DNA of 11,042 nt from an uncultured Clostridia bacterium (GCA_944390505.1 CALXQF010000033.1:1-11042), one strand, 5' to 3'. Numbered from the stretch's first letter, positions 1 through 7,134 are shown. Translations and numbers: made by a program. The notes: generated by a model not told the origin, from the letters alone.

Positions 1-1
1 A

Positions 2-76
2 GGAATGACCTTGGAAGAAGTAAAACAAGAATTGGTCAACCGAATCAATGAATATTTTAGTGAGATATCAAGTTAA
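2..76 (+). CDS. gdpP: C-terminal end of a DHH/DHHA1 phosphodiesterase, probably GdpP (partial)
   Basis: Only the last 24 codons are present, and the 5' part lies outside the window. The frame reads GMTLEEVKQELVNRI and so on, then stops at TAA. This amphipathic tail resembles the last helix of the DHHA1 domain in GdpP/YybT proteins, where a short link after the GGGH motif leads into 'xLEEVKxxLxxxIxxYF'. GdpP hydrolyses cyclic-di-AMP and is membrane anchored. Its gene stands directly before rplI and dnaB in many Firmicutes, so the context supports the call as much as the sequence does. No catalytic residue is visible, so the identification is inference and a different gene cannot be excluded. 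Confidence 0.55.
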   Translation, partial: GMTLEEVKQELVNRINEYFSEISS

Positions 77-115
77 AAATAGGACCATTGGTAACTGTCC
101 CCAATGGTCCTATTT
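77..115 (+). terminator. 15-bp perfect hairpin after the gdpP stop codon
   Basis: AAATAGGACCATTGG (77-91) is exactly complementary to 101-115, with a 9-base loop. It begins one base after the stop codon, where a terminator would sit. The T tract on the + strand is poor (TATTTG), so termination may be weak, and the hairpin could instead be a dispersed palindromic repeat. Confidence 0.6.
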
Positions 116-133
116 GAAAAACTAGAAAAAGGC

Positions 134-162
134 TTGAAAAAAAGCTAATTTTAGAGTATGAT
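134..162 (+). promoter_or_regulatory. Sigma-A-type promoter for rplI-dnaB
   Basis: A TTGAAA -35 box (134-139) and a TATGAT -10 box (157-162) are separated by 17 bases. Transcription would begin near 169, giving a leader of about 45 bases before rplI. Both boxes are one base from consensus. Confidence 0.75.
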
Positions 163-212
163 AAATATGTGGAATTATAAAAAATGAAAAAATCTAATTA
201 ACGGAGGCAAGT

Positions 213-662
213 ATGAAAGTTATTTTATTAGATAATATTAAAGGCGTAGGAAAAAAAGATGAAATTATTAATGCAAGCGATGGATATGCAAGAAACTTTT
301 TACTTCCTAAAAAATTAGCAGTAGAAGCAAACCCAGAAAATATGAGTAAATTAAAGGCAAAAGAAGATTCTCATCAATATAAAAAATCTGTAGAAAAAGA
401 AGAAGCACAAAAAATAGCAGAAAAATTAAAAGGGATTTTACTAAAAATGGCAGTAAAGGCAGGCGAAAATGGAAAAATTTTTGGGTCTATTACTTCTAAA
501 GAAATTGCAGATAATTTAAAAGAACAATATAAAATAGAAGTAGATAAAAAGAAAATAGAATTAAAAGAGCCAATCAAAACATTAGGAAGTTTTACAGTGA
601 ATATTAAATTATATGAAGGTGTAGTTGGAACATTAAAAATGCAAATGATTTCATCTAACTAA
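213..662 (+). CDS. rplI: 50S ribosomal protein bL9
   Basis: This is ribosomal protein L9, which binds 23S rRNA at the base of the L1 stalk and helps maintain reading-frame fidelity. The 149-residue length is normal for the family. The N-terminal rRNA-binding domain carries the family signature, reading MKVILLDNIKGVGKKD at residues 1-16 and GYARNFLLPKKLA at about 24-36. A long lysine- and glutamate-rich helix (about residues 42-75) joins it to the C-terminal domain, which contains GKIFGSIT near residues 87-94. The ATG start follows GGAGG (203-207) at good spacing. It lies between probable gdpP and dnaB, the usual Firmicute order, and has its own promoter upstream. Nothing is unusual in it. Confidence 0.97.
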   Translation: MKVILLDNIKGVGKKDEIINASDGYARNFLLPKKLAVEANPENMSKLKAKEDSHQYKKSVEKEEAQKIAEKLKGILLKMAVKAGENGKIFGSITSKEIADNLKEQYKIEVDKKKIELKEPIKTLGSFTVNIKLYEGVVGTLKMQMISSN

Positions 663-747
663 AGAATAAGTTTTAATAGTAAATCTTATAGATTATAATG
701 TTTGAACAAATAAAAATTAGATTAAAATTTTATTTTGGGGGCTTAAC

Positions 748-2079
748 ATGGAACTAGGAAAAATTCCACCACATGATATAGAAGCAGAGCAAGCAGTTAT
801 TGGTAGTATGCTTACAGACAAAGATGCTATTATGTCTGCAGTTGAAGTATTAAAAGAAGACGACTTTTATAGAGAAGATAATAAACAAATTTATAGTGCT
901 ATTTTAAATTTATACAATCGTGCAGAGCCAGTAGATATTATTACATTAAAAACAGAATTACAATCTATGAAACAATTAGAAGCAGTTGGTGGACTAGAAT
1001 ATATTGCACAACTTCCAGATAAAGTACCAACAACTGCCAATGTGGAGCAATATATTAAAATAGTAGAAGAAAAATCAGCATTAAGGGCTTTAATTAAAAC
1101 AGCTAATGAACTAATTACTTTAGGTTATGACCAAACACAAGAAGTAGAGGATATATTAGATACTGCAGAAAGAAAAATTTTTGATGTTATTCAAAATAGA
1201 AATCAAAAAGGATATGCAACAATCAAAGATATTTTAGTAGATTCTTTTACAGAACTAGAACAATTATACAATCAAAAACAACGTATTACAGGCGTTCCAA
1301 CAGGTTTTGCAGATTTGGACTTCATGACAGCAGGACTTCATAAATCAGACTTAGTAATTGTAGCGGCAAGACCTGCTATGGGAAAATCTGCATTTGCTTT
1401 AAATATTGCAGCAAATGCGGCAGTAAGGGCAAATACTCCAGTGGCCATTTTTAGTTTAGAAATGTCAAAAGAACAGATGACAAATCGTATTTTATGTAGT
1501 GAAGCGATGGTAGATAGCAACAAAGTAAGAACAGGAAAAGTAGAAGATGATGATTGGCAAAAATTAGCTGAAGCATCGGGTGAACTTTCGCAATCACAAA
1601 TTTTTATTGATGATACACCGGGTATATCTGTAATGGAAATACGTGCTAAATGTAGAAAAATGAAATTAGAAAAAAACATAGGAATGGTAATTATTGACTA
1701 TATTCAATTAGTGCAAGGTAGTAATAGAAAAGGTGGAAGCCGTGAGCAAGAAATTTCAGAGATAAGCCGTTCTTTAAAAATTTTAGCAAAAGAAATTAAT
1801 GTGCCAGTTATTGCACTTTCACAGCTTTCTAGATCAGTAGAACAAAGGCCAGACCATAGACCAATGCTTTCTGACCTTCGTGAATCTGGTGCAATTGAAC
1901 AAGATGCTGATATTGTTATGTTTTTATATCGTGATGATTACTATAATCCAGATACGGAAAAGAAAAATGTGGCAGAAGTAATTTTAGCAAAGCACAGAGC
2001 TGGTTCAACAGGAACGGTAGAACTTTTGTGGCTTGGAAATTATACGAAATTTGCAAATTTGGATAAGTATAGGGAGTAA
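748..2079 (+). CDS. dnaB: Replicative DNA helicase DnaB
   Basis: This is the hexameric replicative helicase that unwinds DNA 5' to 3' at the fork and recruits primase (DnaC in Bacillus naming). The N-terminal helical domain (about residues 5-105) opens with the typical PPHDIEAEQAVIGS. A linker leads to the RecA-like ATPase domain from about residue 180, starting GVPTGFADLD. The Walker A motif is ARPAMGKSAF (207-216), the Walker B aspartate is D317 in VIIDYIQL, and the ALSQLSRSVEQRP stretch (356-368) and the KHRAGSTG arginine-finger region (415-422) are present. The length of 443 residues is normal. The ATG follows a G-rich ribosome site at 737-741. It lies 85 bases after rplI with no terminator between, so the two are probably co-transcribed. 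No intein is present. Confidence 0.97.
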   Translation: MELGKIPPHDIEAEQAVIGSMLTDKDAIMSAVEVLKEDDFYREDNKQIYSAILNLYNRAEPVDIITLKTELQSMKQLEAVGGLEYIAQLPDKVPTTANVEQYIKIVEEKSALRALIKTANELITLGYDQTQEVEDILDTAERKIFDVIQNRNQKGYATIKDILVDSFTELEQLYNQKQRITGVPTGFADLDFMTAGLHKSDLVIVAARPAMGKSAFALNIAANAAVRANTPVAIFSLEMSKEQMTNRILCSEAMVDSNKVRTGKVEDDDWQKLAEASGELSQSQIFIDDTPGISVMEIRAKCRKMKLEKNIGMVIIDYIQLVQGSNRKGGSREQEISEISRSLKILAKEINVPVIALSQLSRSVEQRPDHRPMLSDLRESGAIEQDADIVMFLYRDDYYNPDTEKKNVAEVILAKHRAGSTGTVELLWLGNYTKFANLDKYRE

Positions 2080-2135
2080 GCTGCTCCAATCACACTCACC
2101 TTTGGCTCGTTTGGTCGCTGCGCAGTGCAATCAAA
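2080..2135. repeat. GC-rich intergenic block of unknown nature (possible dispersed repeat)
   Basis: About 56 bases directly after the dnaB stop are roughly 55% GC by hand count, against about 30% around them. The block contains CAATC near both ends, two TTTGG copies, and the 8-bp palindrome CTGCGCAG. It has no long hairpin or T tract, so it is not a normal terminator, and it has no convincing reading frame. A dispersed repeat or remnant is possible, but only one copy is visible here. Confidence 0.4.
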
Positions 2136-2185
2136 TTACTATATTTTAGCAATAATGTATTATATTAATAAAAAAGGAAAATAAA

Positions 2186-3187
2186 ATGTTACAAGATAAA
2201 TTAAAAAAGACGATTCAAAAATATAATTTAATAGAAAAAAATGATAAAATTGTGATAGGAGTGTCTGGTGGACCTGATTCGATGTGTCTACTAGATTCTT
2301 TATATTGTTTGAAAAAAGATTTGGAAATAGAGATTGTAGTGGTACATGTTAATCATATGATTCGTAAAGAAGCAGATGGAGAAACACAATATGTGAAACA
2401 ATATTGCAAAGAACATGAAATTCCTTTTTATGTGAAAAGAGTAGATGTAGTAAAATTGGCAAAAGAACAAAAGCTAGGGACAGAAGCAATGGGAAGAAAG
2501 GTTCGTTACGAATTTTTTACAGAAGTTGCTCAAAAAGTAGGAGCAAACAAAATTGCAACAGCTCATAATGCGAATGATAATGCTGAAACAGTTTTAATGA
2601 ATATGATAAGAGGAAGCGGAACTTCTGGACTAAAAGGAATTGAGATAAGAAGGGAAAGTGAGTATATATATATAAGACCTTTAAGAGAATGTACAAGGAA
2701 AGAAATAGAAAGTTACTGCAAAGAAAAAAAATTGAATCCTAGAATAGATCAGTCAAATTTTGAAAATGATTATACCAGAAACAAAATTAGAAATATTTTA
2801 CTTCCTTTATTAGAAGAGAAGTTTAATCCTAATATAATTGAAACTTTAAATCGATTATCTGAAATTGCAAAAGAAGATGATGAGTATTTTTTAGAAATTG
2901 TTCAGCAAGAGTATGAAAATTTAAAAATAGGAGAAAATGAAAAAGAGGTTATTTTAAATTTAAAAAAGTTTAATTTATTACCAAAAGTGATAAAATCAAG
3001 ATTATTGCTATATACTATTAGCAAAGTAGTTGGAGATACTCAAGGAATTGGTAAAGTACATATTGAAGATGTAATAAAACTTTGCCAAAACAATATTGGA
3101 AATAAATACATAACACCAAATAAAAGAATAAAAATATTTGTAAAAAAAGGAAAAATTTTTTTTACAAGTAAAACCAACCTTCCGTAA
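2186..3187 (+). CDS. tilS: tRNA(Ile)-lysidine synthase TilS, short form
   Basis: TilS attaches lysine to cytidine 34 of the CAU-anticodon isoleucine tRNA, using ATP, so that it reads AUA. The N-type ATP-pyrophosphatase loop is VSGGPDS (residues 26-32). Other family motifs are HVNHMIR (54-60), GTEAMGRKVRY (98-108), TAHNANDNAET (125-135), RPLRECTRKEI (164-174) and YTRNKIRNILLP (196-207). AUA codons are used in this window, which fits an essential role. At 333 residues it is shorter than the Bacillus enzyme (about 470) and closer to the compact Aquifex type, with only a short region after the catalytic and tRNA-binding parts. The ATG follows AAGGAAAA at suitable spacing. In many Firmicutes tilS is followed by hpt and ftsH; here ftsH comes directly after. 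Confidence 0.93.
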   Translation: MLQDKLKKTIQKYNLIEKNDKIVIGVSGGPDSMCLLDSLYCLKKDLEIEIVVVHVNHMIRKEADGETQYVKQYCKEHEIPFYVKRVDVVKLAKEQKLGTEAMGRKVRYEFFTEVAQKVGANKIATAHNANDNAETVLMNMIRGSGTSGLKGIEIRRESEYIYIRPLRECTRKEIESYCKEKKLNPRIDQSNFENDYTRNKIRNILLPLLEEKFNPNIIETLNRLSEIAKEDDEYFLEIVQQEYENLKIGENEKEVILNLKKFNLLPKVIKSRLLLYTISKVVGDTQGIGKVHIEDVIKLCQNNIGNKYITPNKRIKIFVKKGKIFFTSKTNLP

Positions 3188-3238
3188 AGAAAGCCTTGAT
3201 ATAACTAGATTTGCTTAGTGAAAGTTTTGTGAAAATGC

Positions 3239-3267
3239 TTGCAATTCTATTTACTATATGGTATAGT
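3239..3267 (+). promoter_or_regulatory. Extended -10 promoter upstream of ftsH
   Basis: TTGCAA (3239-3244) and TATAGT (3262-3267) are separated by 17 bases, with a TG at 3259-3260 forming an extended -10 element. A second, perfect TATAAT lies at 3293-3298 but has only a poorly spaced TTGTTA (14 bases). Start sites near 3274 and 3305 would leave a leader of about 70-105 bases before ftsH. The rest of the 189-base gap shows no clear hairpin or riboswitch. Confidence 0.65.
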
Positions 3268-3376
3268 CTAGTTTGTTAAAATTGGTGAAATGTATAATAA
3301 AAATAAAATTTATACAAGTAACCAATTAATATACTTAATGAAAGAAAGGTAAAATAAATAACAAGGAGGAACAAAG

Positions 3377-5191
3377 TTGAAAAATAGTATGAAAACATTA
3401 GCAATGTGGCTAATTATCTTTATTATTGTGGTTGTATTAATTAGCTCCATTATAGAAAATACAGATAATAAATTAGCTTATTCTGATTTAATTGCAAAAA
3501 TTGAATCCGGAGAAGTAAATGAAATAAGATTATCCTCTGATGGAACAAAGGTAGAAGTAGAACTAAAAAATGAAAATTTTGCAAAAGAAGTAAATATTCC
3601 GAGCGTAGACAACTTAATGGAAAGTCTAAATGAGAGTATGCGAGCAGGTTCTGTTACTGTTACAAAAGAATCACAATCTATTTGGATGGTTATTTTTAGT
3701 TTATTAACACCATTTGGATTATTGATTATCTTCTTCATTTTCTGGTTTTTACTGATGGGAGGAACACAGGGAGGAAATAATGGAGCAGGCAAAACCATGT
3801 CATTTGGAAAAAGCCGTGCTAGAATGATTAATCCAACAGATAAAAATAGAGTAACATTTGATGATGTTGCAGGTGTCGATGAAGAAAAAGAGGAACTAGA
3901 AGAAATTGTAGAATTTTTAAAAAGCCCAAGAAAATTTACTGAAATGGGTGCAAGGATTCCAAAAGGCGTATTATTAGTTGGTCATCCAGGAACAGGTAAA
4001 ACACTACTTGCTAAAGCAGTAGCAGGAGAAGCAGGAGTACCATTCTTCTTTATTAGTGGTTCTGACTTCGTTGAAATGTTTGTTGGTGTAGGTGCATCAC
4101 GTGTAAGAGATTTATTTGAAGAAGCTAAAAGGAAAGCACCATGTATTATTTTTATTGATGAAATTGATGCCGTAGGACGTCAAAGAGGAGCAGGTCTTGG
4201 TGGAGGACATGATGAAAGAGAGCAAACTCTAAACCAATTATTAGTAGAAATGGATGGCTTTTCTGCAAATGAAGGTGTTATTGTACTTGCAGCAACTAAC
4301 AGACCAGATATTTTGGATAAAGCATTATTAAGACCAGGTAGATTTGACAGACAAATTGTTGTATCAAACCCAGATGTAAAAGCAAGAGAGCAAATACTAG
4401 AGGTTCATAGTAGAAAGAAAAAATTAGCAGATGATGTGGATTTAAAAACAATTGCAAAAAATACTTCTGGATTTTCAGGAGCAGACTTAGAAAATGTATT
4501 AAATGAAGCAGCACTGCTTGCAGCTAGAAGGAATTTAACACAAATTGGTATGCAAGAAGTAGAAGACGCAATGGTGAAAGTAACAATGGGACCAGAAAAG
4601 AGAACAAGAGTAAGAAGTGATAAAGAACAAAAACTAGTTGCTTTCCATGAGGCTGGCCATGCGGTTGTTAGTAGATTTTTACCAACACAAGATCCTGTAC
4701 ATCAAATTTCGATTGTGCCAAGAGGTATGGCAGGAGGATACACTATGTATCGTCCAACAGAAGATAAATCATTTATGTCTAGAACAGAAATGGTAGAAAA
4801 TATTATCTCATTATTAGGTGGTAGAGTAGCAGAAAAATTAGTGTTAGATGATATTTCAACAGGAGCAAGCAATGATATTGAAAGAGCTACACAAATCGCT
4901 AGAAACATGGTAACTAAATATGGTATGAGTGAAAGAATTGGTACAATTACATTAGGTTCTAATCAAGAAGAAGTATTTTTAGGGAGAGACTTTGCAGCAC
5001 AAAAAGAATATTCAGAAGAAACAGCAGCAATTATAGATGAAGAAGTAAAAAGTATTATAGATTTTGCTTATAGAAAAGCAGCAGAAATTTTGCAAGCACA
5101 TATGGATAAATTAACAGCTGTTGCCAATGTTTTACTAGAAAAAGAAAAAATTGATGGGGAAGAATTTGACCAGATTTTTAATGAAGAATAA
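3377..5191 (+). CDS. ftsH: ATP-dependent zinc metalloprotease FtsH
   Basis: FtsH is a membrane-bound hexameric AAA protease that degrades damaged membrane proteins and regulatory proteins. It has two membrane segments (about residues 9-25 and 103-127) flanking a small outer domain. The AAA domain has Walker A GHPGTGKT (202-209), pore loop FVGVGA (235-240), Walker B IIFIDEID (257-264) and the second region of homology, including RPGRFDR (319-325). The peptidase domain has zinc motif HEAGH (424-428) and a third ligand, probably D500 in STGASNDI. The start is TTG at 3377: AAGGAGG (3363-3369) lies 7 bases upstream, whereas the next in-frame ATG (3389) is too far away. The usual GPPGTGKT reads GHPGTGKT; this position is not catalytic, so activity is expected. 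The length of 604 residues is slightly short but complete. Confidence 0.97.
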   Translation: MKNSMKTLAMWLIIFIIVVVLISSIIENTDNKLAYSDLIAKIESGEVNEIRLSSDGTKVEVELKNENFAKEVNIPSVDNLMESLNESMRAGSVTVTKESQSIWMVIFSLLTPFGLLIIFFIFWFLLMGGTQGGNNGAGKTMSFGKSRARMINPTDKNRVTFDDVAGVDEEKEELEEIVEFLKSPRKFTEMGARIPKGVLLVGHPGTGKTLLAKAVAGEAGVPFFFISGSDFVEMFVGVGASRVRDLFEEAKRKAPCIIFIDEIDAVGRQRGAGLGGGHDEREQTLNQLLVEMDGFSANEGVIVLAATNRPDILDKALLRPGRFDRQIVVSNPDVKAREQILEVHSRKKKLADDVDLKTIAKNTSGFSGADLENVLNEAALLAARRNLTQIGMQEVEDAMVKVTMGPEKRTRVRSDKEQKLVAFHEAGHAVVSRFLPTQDPVHQISIVPRGMAGGYTMYRPTEDKSFMSRTEMVENIISLLGGRVAEKLVLDDISTGASNDIERATQIARNMVTKYGMSERIGTITLGSNQEEVFLGRDFAAQKEYSEETAAIIDEEVKSIIDFAYRKAAEILQAHMDKLTAVANVLLEKEKIDGEEFDQIFNEE

Positions 5192-5201
5192 ATAAGATAA
5201 G

Positions 5202-5239
5202 AAAAAACTCTTTGGCGAATGAAGCTAAAGAGTTTTTTT
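5202..5239 (+). terminator. Rho-independent terminator after ftsH
   Basis: A 15-bp stem (5202-5216 with 5224-5238, one G-T pair) surrounds the loop GAATGAA and ends in seven T residues (5233-5239). It sits 10 bases after the ftsH stop. The left arm is A-rich, so it may also work in the other direction. The following stretch up to the sigma factor start (5240-5390) holds no gene and no convincing sigma-A promoter. Confidence 0.88.
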
Positions 5240-5367
5240 GATGTATATTCTCTTACTTTTTTAAGAATAGATTATGCTTTTATTTTATAGTGTGATAAAA
5301 CTAATAAAAAAGTAAAATGATGTAACAAAAAACTTCTTTTTTGACTCTTATGTATAGAAGGAGGGAA

Positions 5368-5391
5368 ATGAGAGGGGGAAGAATTAATTAG
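5368..5391 (+). other. Possible 7-codon leader ORF overlapping the sigma factor start
   Basis: ATG at 5368 opens a short frame, MRGGRIN, whose TAG stop (5389-5391) shares its last base with the GTG start of the sigma gene (TAGTG). A strong GGAGGG (5360-5365) precedes this ATG but at very short spacing (2-3 bases). The ribosome site closer to the GTG (AGGGGG, 5373-5378) is about 12 bases away, which is long. The arrangement would allow translational coupling, but this is inference. Confidence 0.3.
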
Positions 5392-5867
5392 TGAAAAAAA
5401 TAGAAGAAATATATGTAGAATATTCGAAACAAATATATAGATATTTAATTAGTCTGACACGTAATGAGCATCTATCAGAAGAATTAACTCAAGAAACATT
5501 TTTCATAGCAGTGAAAAAAATTAATCAATTTAGAGGAGAATGCAAAATATATACTTGGCTATGCCAAATTGCAAAGAATTTATATTATAAAGAGTCGAAA
5601 AAACAAAAAAAGATAGATATGATACCTTTAGATATACTGGAAGAAACAATTAACAATCAAGATAATAATTTGGAAATAGAAACAATTAATAAAATGGATT
5701 TATATCAGAAAATTAATAGTTTGGATGAAAAATCAAGACAGGTTATCTATTTAAGATTGATAGGAGAGTTTAGTTTCAAAGAAATAGGAGAGGCTTTAAA
5801 TATTAGTGAAAATTTGGCAAGAGTAATATTTTATAGAGGAAAACGAAAAATAAGGGAGGGTGATTGA
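5391..5867 (+). CDS. ECF-type RNA polymerase sigma factor
   Basis: This is a small alternative sigma factor with only regions 2 and 4, as in the extracytoplasmic function group. Region 2 spans about residues 7-70, including the core-binding ELTQETFFIAVKKI and the -10 recognition stretch with TWLCQIAKNL. An acidic linker (about 78-100) follows. Region 4 spans about 104-155, with LDEKSRQVIYLRLIGEFSF and the helix-turn-helix FKEIGEALNISENLARV. At 158 residues the length is typical. The start is GTG at 5391, because an in-frame TAA lies just upstream and the protein begins exactly where relatives do. Its ribosome site is not ideally spaced. The anti-sigma gene starts one base after its stop, so the pair is co-translated. 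The signal sensed and the target promoters cannot be read from the sequence, and no clear autoregulatory ECF promoter was found. Confidence 0.92.
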   Translation: MKKIEEIYVEYSKQIYRYLISLTRNEHLSEELTQETFFIAVKKINQFRGECKIYTWLCQIAKNLYYKESKKQKKIDMIPLDILEETINNQDNNLEIETINKMDLYQKINSLDEKSRQVIYLRLIGEFSFKEIGEALNISENLARVIFYRGKRKIREGD

Positions 5868-5868
5868 A

Positions 5869-6579
5869 ATGAAAAAAAGTGAAGAATGTAAGATTGTACA
5901 AGATTTACTGCCAAGTTATGTAGACAAAGTAACAAATGAAGAAACAAATCAATTCATAGAAAAGCATATAGCAGAGTGTGATGAATGTCAAAAAATATTA
6001 AAAGATATGGGAGAAGAAATTGTACTAGATAAAATTAGCCAAAAGAAAGAAATTGACTATTTAAAAAAAATAAAACGTAAAAATATTTTTTCTATGCTTT
6101 TGGTAGTAATAGTTGCATGTATTTTAATATGTATCGTGATTAAGTTTGCTTTCTTCTCTTCTCATGTAGTTGTTTATGATGAATATGGAAGAAAAGATTA
6201 TATTCAAACATTTTGGAATTGGTTAATAGATACTACCCCAGAAACTTTTGAAGGTTCCAACCTTTCACATATATTTGTTACTTATGTATCAGAATATCAG
6301 GGATATGAAGAGCAACCTATTCAGAATTTAATTATTTTTACATTTGATGAAGAAAAATGTATAGGAGTTAGATGTATTCTTAAAGGAGAACCTATTAAAA
6401 GTGATAAGGAAAATTTCCAAAAAAATTATATTGCAGATGATTTTAGTTCAATAACAAATATTCATATAGAAGCAGATACTATTTCATATAATTTAAATAT
6501 TTGGAATGGAAAAACAATTTCAGAGGTAAAAGATATAATTTATGAAAATTATCCATCAGCTAGTATTGAGGAATATTAA
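5869..6579 (+). CDS. Membrane anti-sigma factor with zinc-binding N-terminal domain
   Basis: This probably holds the upstream sigma factor inactive at the membrane until a signal arrives. The N-terminal cytoplasmic part (residues 1-45) matches the zf-HC2/ZAS anti-sigma domain. C7 and the H33-x3-C37-x2-C40 motif are the likely zinc ligands, within CKIVQDLLPSYVD and EKHIAECDECQ. One membrane segment follows at about residues 73-96, after a lysine-rich stretch. The remaining 140 residues would lie outside the cell; I do not recognise a family for them. I chose ATG 5869 over an in-frame GTG at 5860, because the ribosome site (AGGGAGG, 5853-5859) runs up to the GTG but is 9 bases from the ATG. The 236-residue product starts one base after the sigma stop. 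Release by regulated proteolysis is typical of the family but not shown here. Confidence 0.85.
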   Translation: MKKSEECKIVQDLLPSYVDKVTNEETNQFIEKHIAECDECQKILKDMGEEIVLDKISQKKEIDYLKKIKRKNIFSMLLVVIVACILICIVIKFAFFSSHVVVYDEYGRKDYIQTFWNWLIDTTPETFEGSNLSHIFVTYVSEYQGYEEQPIQNLIIFTFDEEKCIGVRCILKGEPIKSDKENFQKNYIADDFSSITNIHIEADTISYNLNIWNGKTISEVKDIIYENYPSASIEEY

Positions 6580-6605
6580 AAGAAGGAGGAATTAACCTCC
6601 TTCTT
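6580..6605. terminator. Hairpin between convergent genes, probable bidirectional terminator
   Basis: AAGAAGGAGG (6580-6589) pairs perfectly with CCTCCTTCTT (6596-6605) around the loop AATTAA, directly after the anti-sigma stop. Read on the - strand it ends in TTCTTTTAAT, a better T tract than on the + strand (TTCTTAATAA). It may therefore also end the secreted-protein transcript arriving from the right. Confidence 0.7.
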
Positions 6606-6611
6606 AATAAA

Positions 6612-6624
6612 GAAAGTAGCTATC
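6612..6624 (+). repeat. 13-bp inverted repeat, left copy
   Basis: GAAAGTAGCTATC is the exact reverse complement of 7135-7147. It lies just beyond the anti-sigma terminator and 51 bases downstream of the secreted-protein stop codon. Matching bases fade outside the 13 bp, and no clear target-site duplication is seen. Confidence 0.65.
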
Positions 6625-6675
6625 GTTTACTTAAAAGAGCTTAATTAGAAATAGGTTATTCTCCTTTAATTTGGC

Positions 6676-7113
6676 TTAATCTGGAAAGGTCTGATGAACT
6701 ATTGCGACATAGAGTTGTTTTCCAGAGCTAATTGGAATAAATTGTAGAGTATAAGTTCTACCTGCCACAAAGGAACAACGCTTTTGATAAGTGGAATTAT
6801 TCAAACTTTGGAAGAATGTATCATTGTTTCCTGTACCGCCAGAAAGAGATACAGTTGCTTGTGCAGTAGTCCTTACTGTTACAGTATAGGTTGTTGTTTT
6901 AGGAGCTGTAAACCGAATTGTTTTAATCGTTGAAAATTCGTTGCTTTCATTAACCAAGTAAGTAGGATAAGATTGAGGAGCAACAGATGTGTTCTCGTGA
7001 ACCGTATCAGGTTGAGTAAATGCTTCTGTTGCATAAGCAGTGACAGTGAACATACTGATTGTGAAAAGTACAGTTAGCAGTAGAGAAATAAGTCTTTTCC
7101 GGTTAAATTTCAT
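6676..7113 (-). CDS. Small secreted protein of unknown function
   Basis: No family is recognised with confidence. The product is 145 residues. A classic signal peptide covers residues 1-28: a basic start (MKFNRKR), a hydrophobic core (LISLLLTVLFTISMFTV) and an AYA cleavage site before TEAF. The mature part of about 117 residues is rich in threonine, serine and beta-strand patterns. It has IRFTAPKTTTYTVTV at 66-80 and FVAGRTYTLQF at 115-125, which loosely resemble the pre-peptidase C-terminal (PPC) beta-sandwich. It has one cysteine, C113, and no enzymatic motif. The start is ATG at 7113 because TAGGGGGT lies about 7 bases upstream; a longer in-frame ATG at 7149 would bury the signal peptide behind 12 residues. 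Sampled GC is about 37%, against about 25% in the anti-sigma gene. It is convergent with the sigma module and flanked by a 13-bp inverted repeat. Confidence 0.8.
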   Translation of the reverse strand: MKFNRKRLISLLLTVLFTISMFTVTAYATEAFTQPDTVHENTSVAPQSYPTYLVNESNEFSTIKTIRFTAPKTTTYTVTVRTTAQATVSLSGGTGNNDTFFQSLNNSTYQKRCSFVAGRTYTLQFIPISSGKQLYVAIVHQTFPD

Positions 7114-7134
7114 GCTAGTACCCCCTAGATACAA

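Noticed and set aside
702..730. TTGAAC as a -35 box for a separate dnaB promoter
   Set aside because: No acceptable -10 box lies at 16-18 bases; dnaB is more simply read from the rplI promoter.
1338..1679. Open frame of 113 codons on the - strand inside dnaB
   Set aside because: It lies wholly antisense to conserved dnaB codons, has no ribosome site and no recognisable protein features. Other antisense frames inside rplI, ftsH and the PBP gene (for example 374-577, 3478-3798, 4296-4514, 4702-4908, 7848-8072) were rejected for the same reason.
3188..3376. Riboswitch or T-box leader before ftsH
   Set aside because: The stretch has promoters but no conserved riboswitch core, no T-box sequence and no terminator hairpin.
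5321..5346. Possible autoregulated ECF promoter (TGTAAC) before the sigma gene
   Set aside because: The TGTAAC -35-like word is present, but no CGTC- or CGTA-like -10 follows at 16-17 bases, so the match is too weak to annotate.
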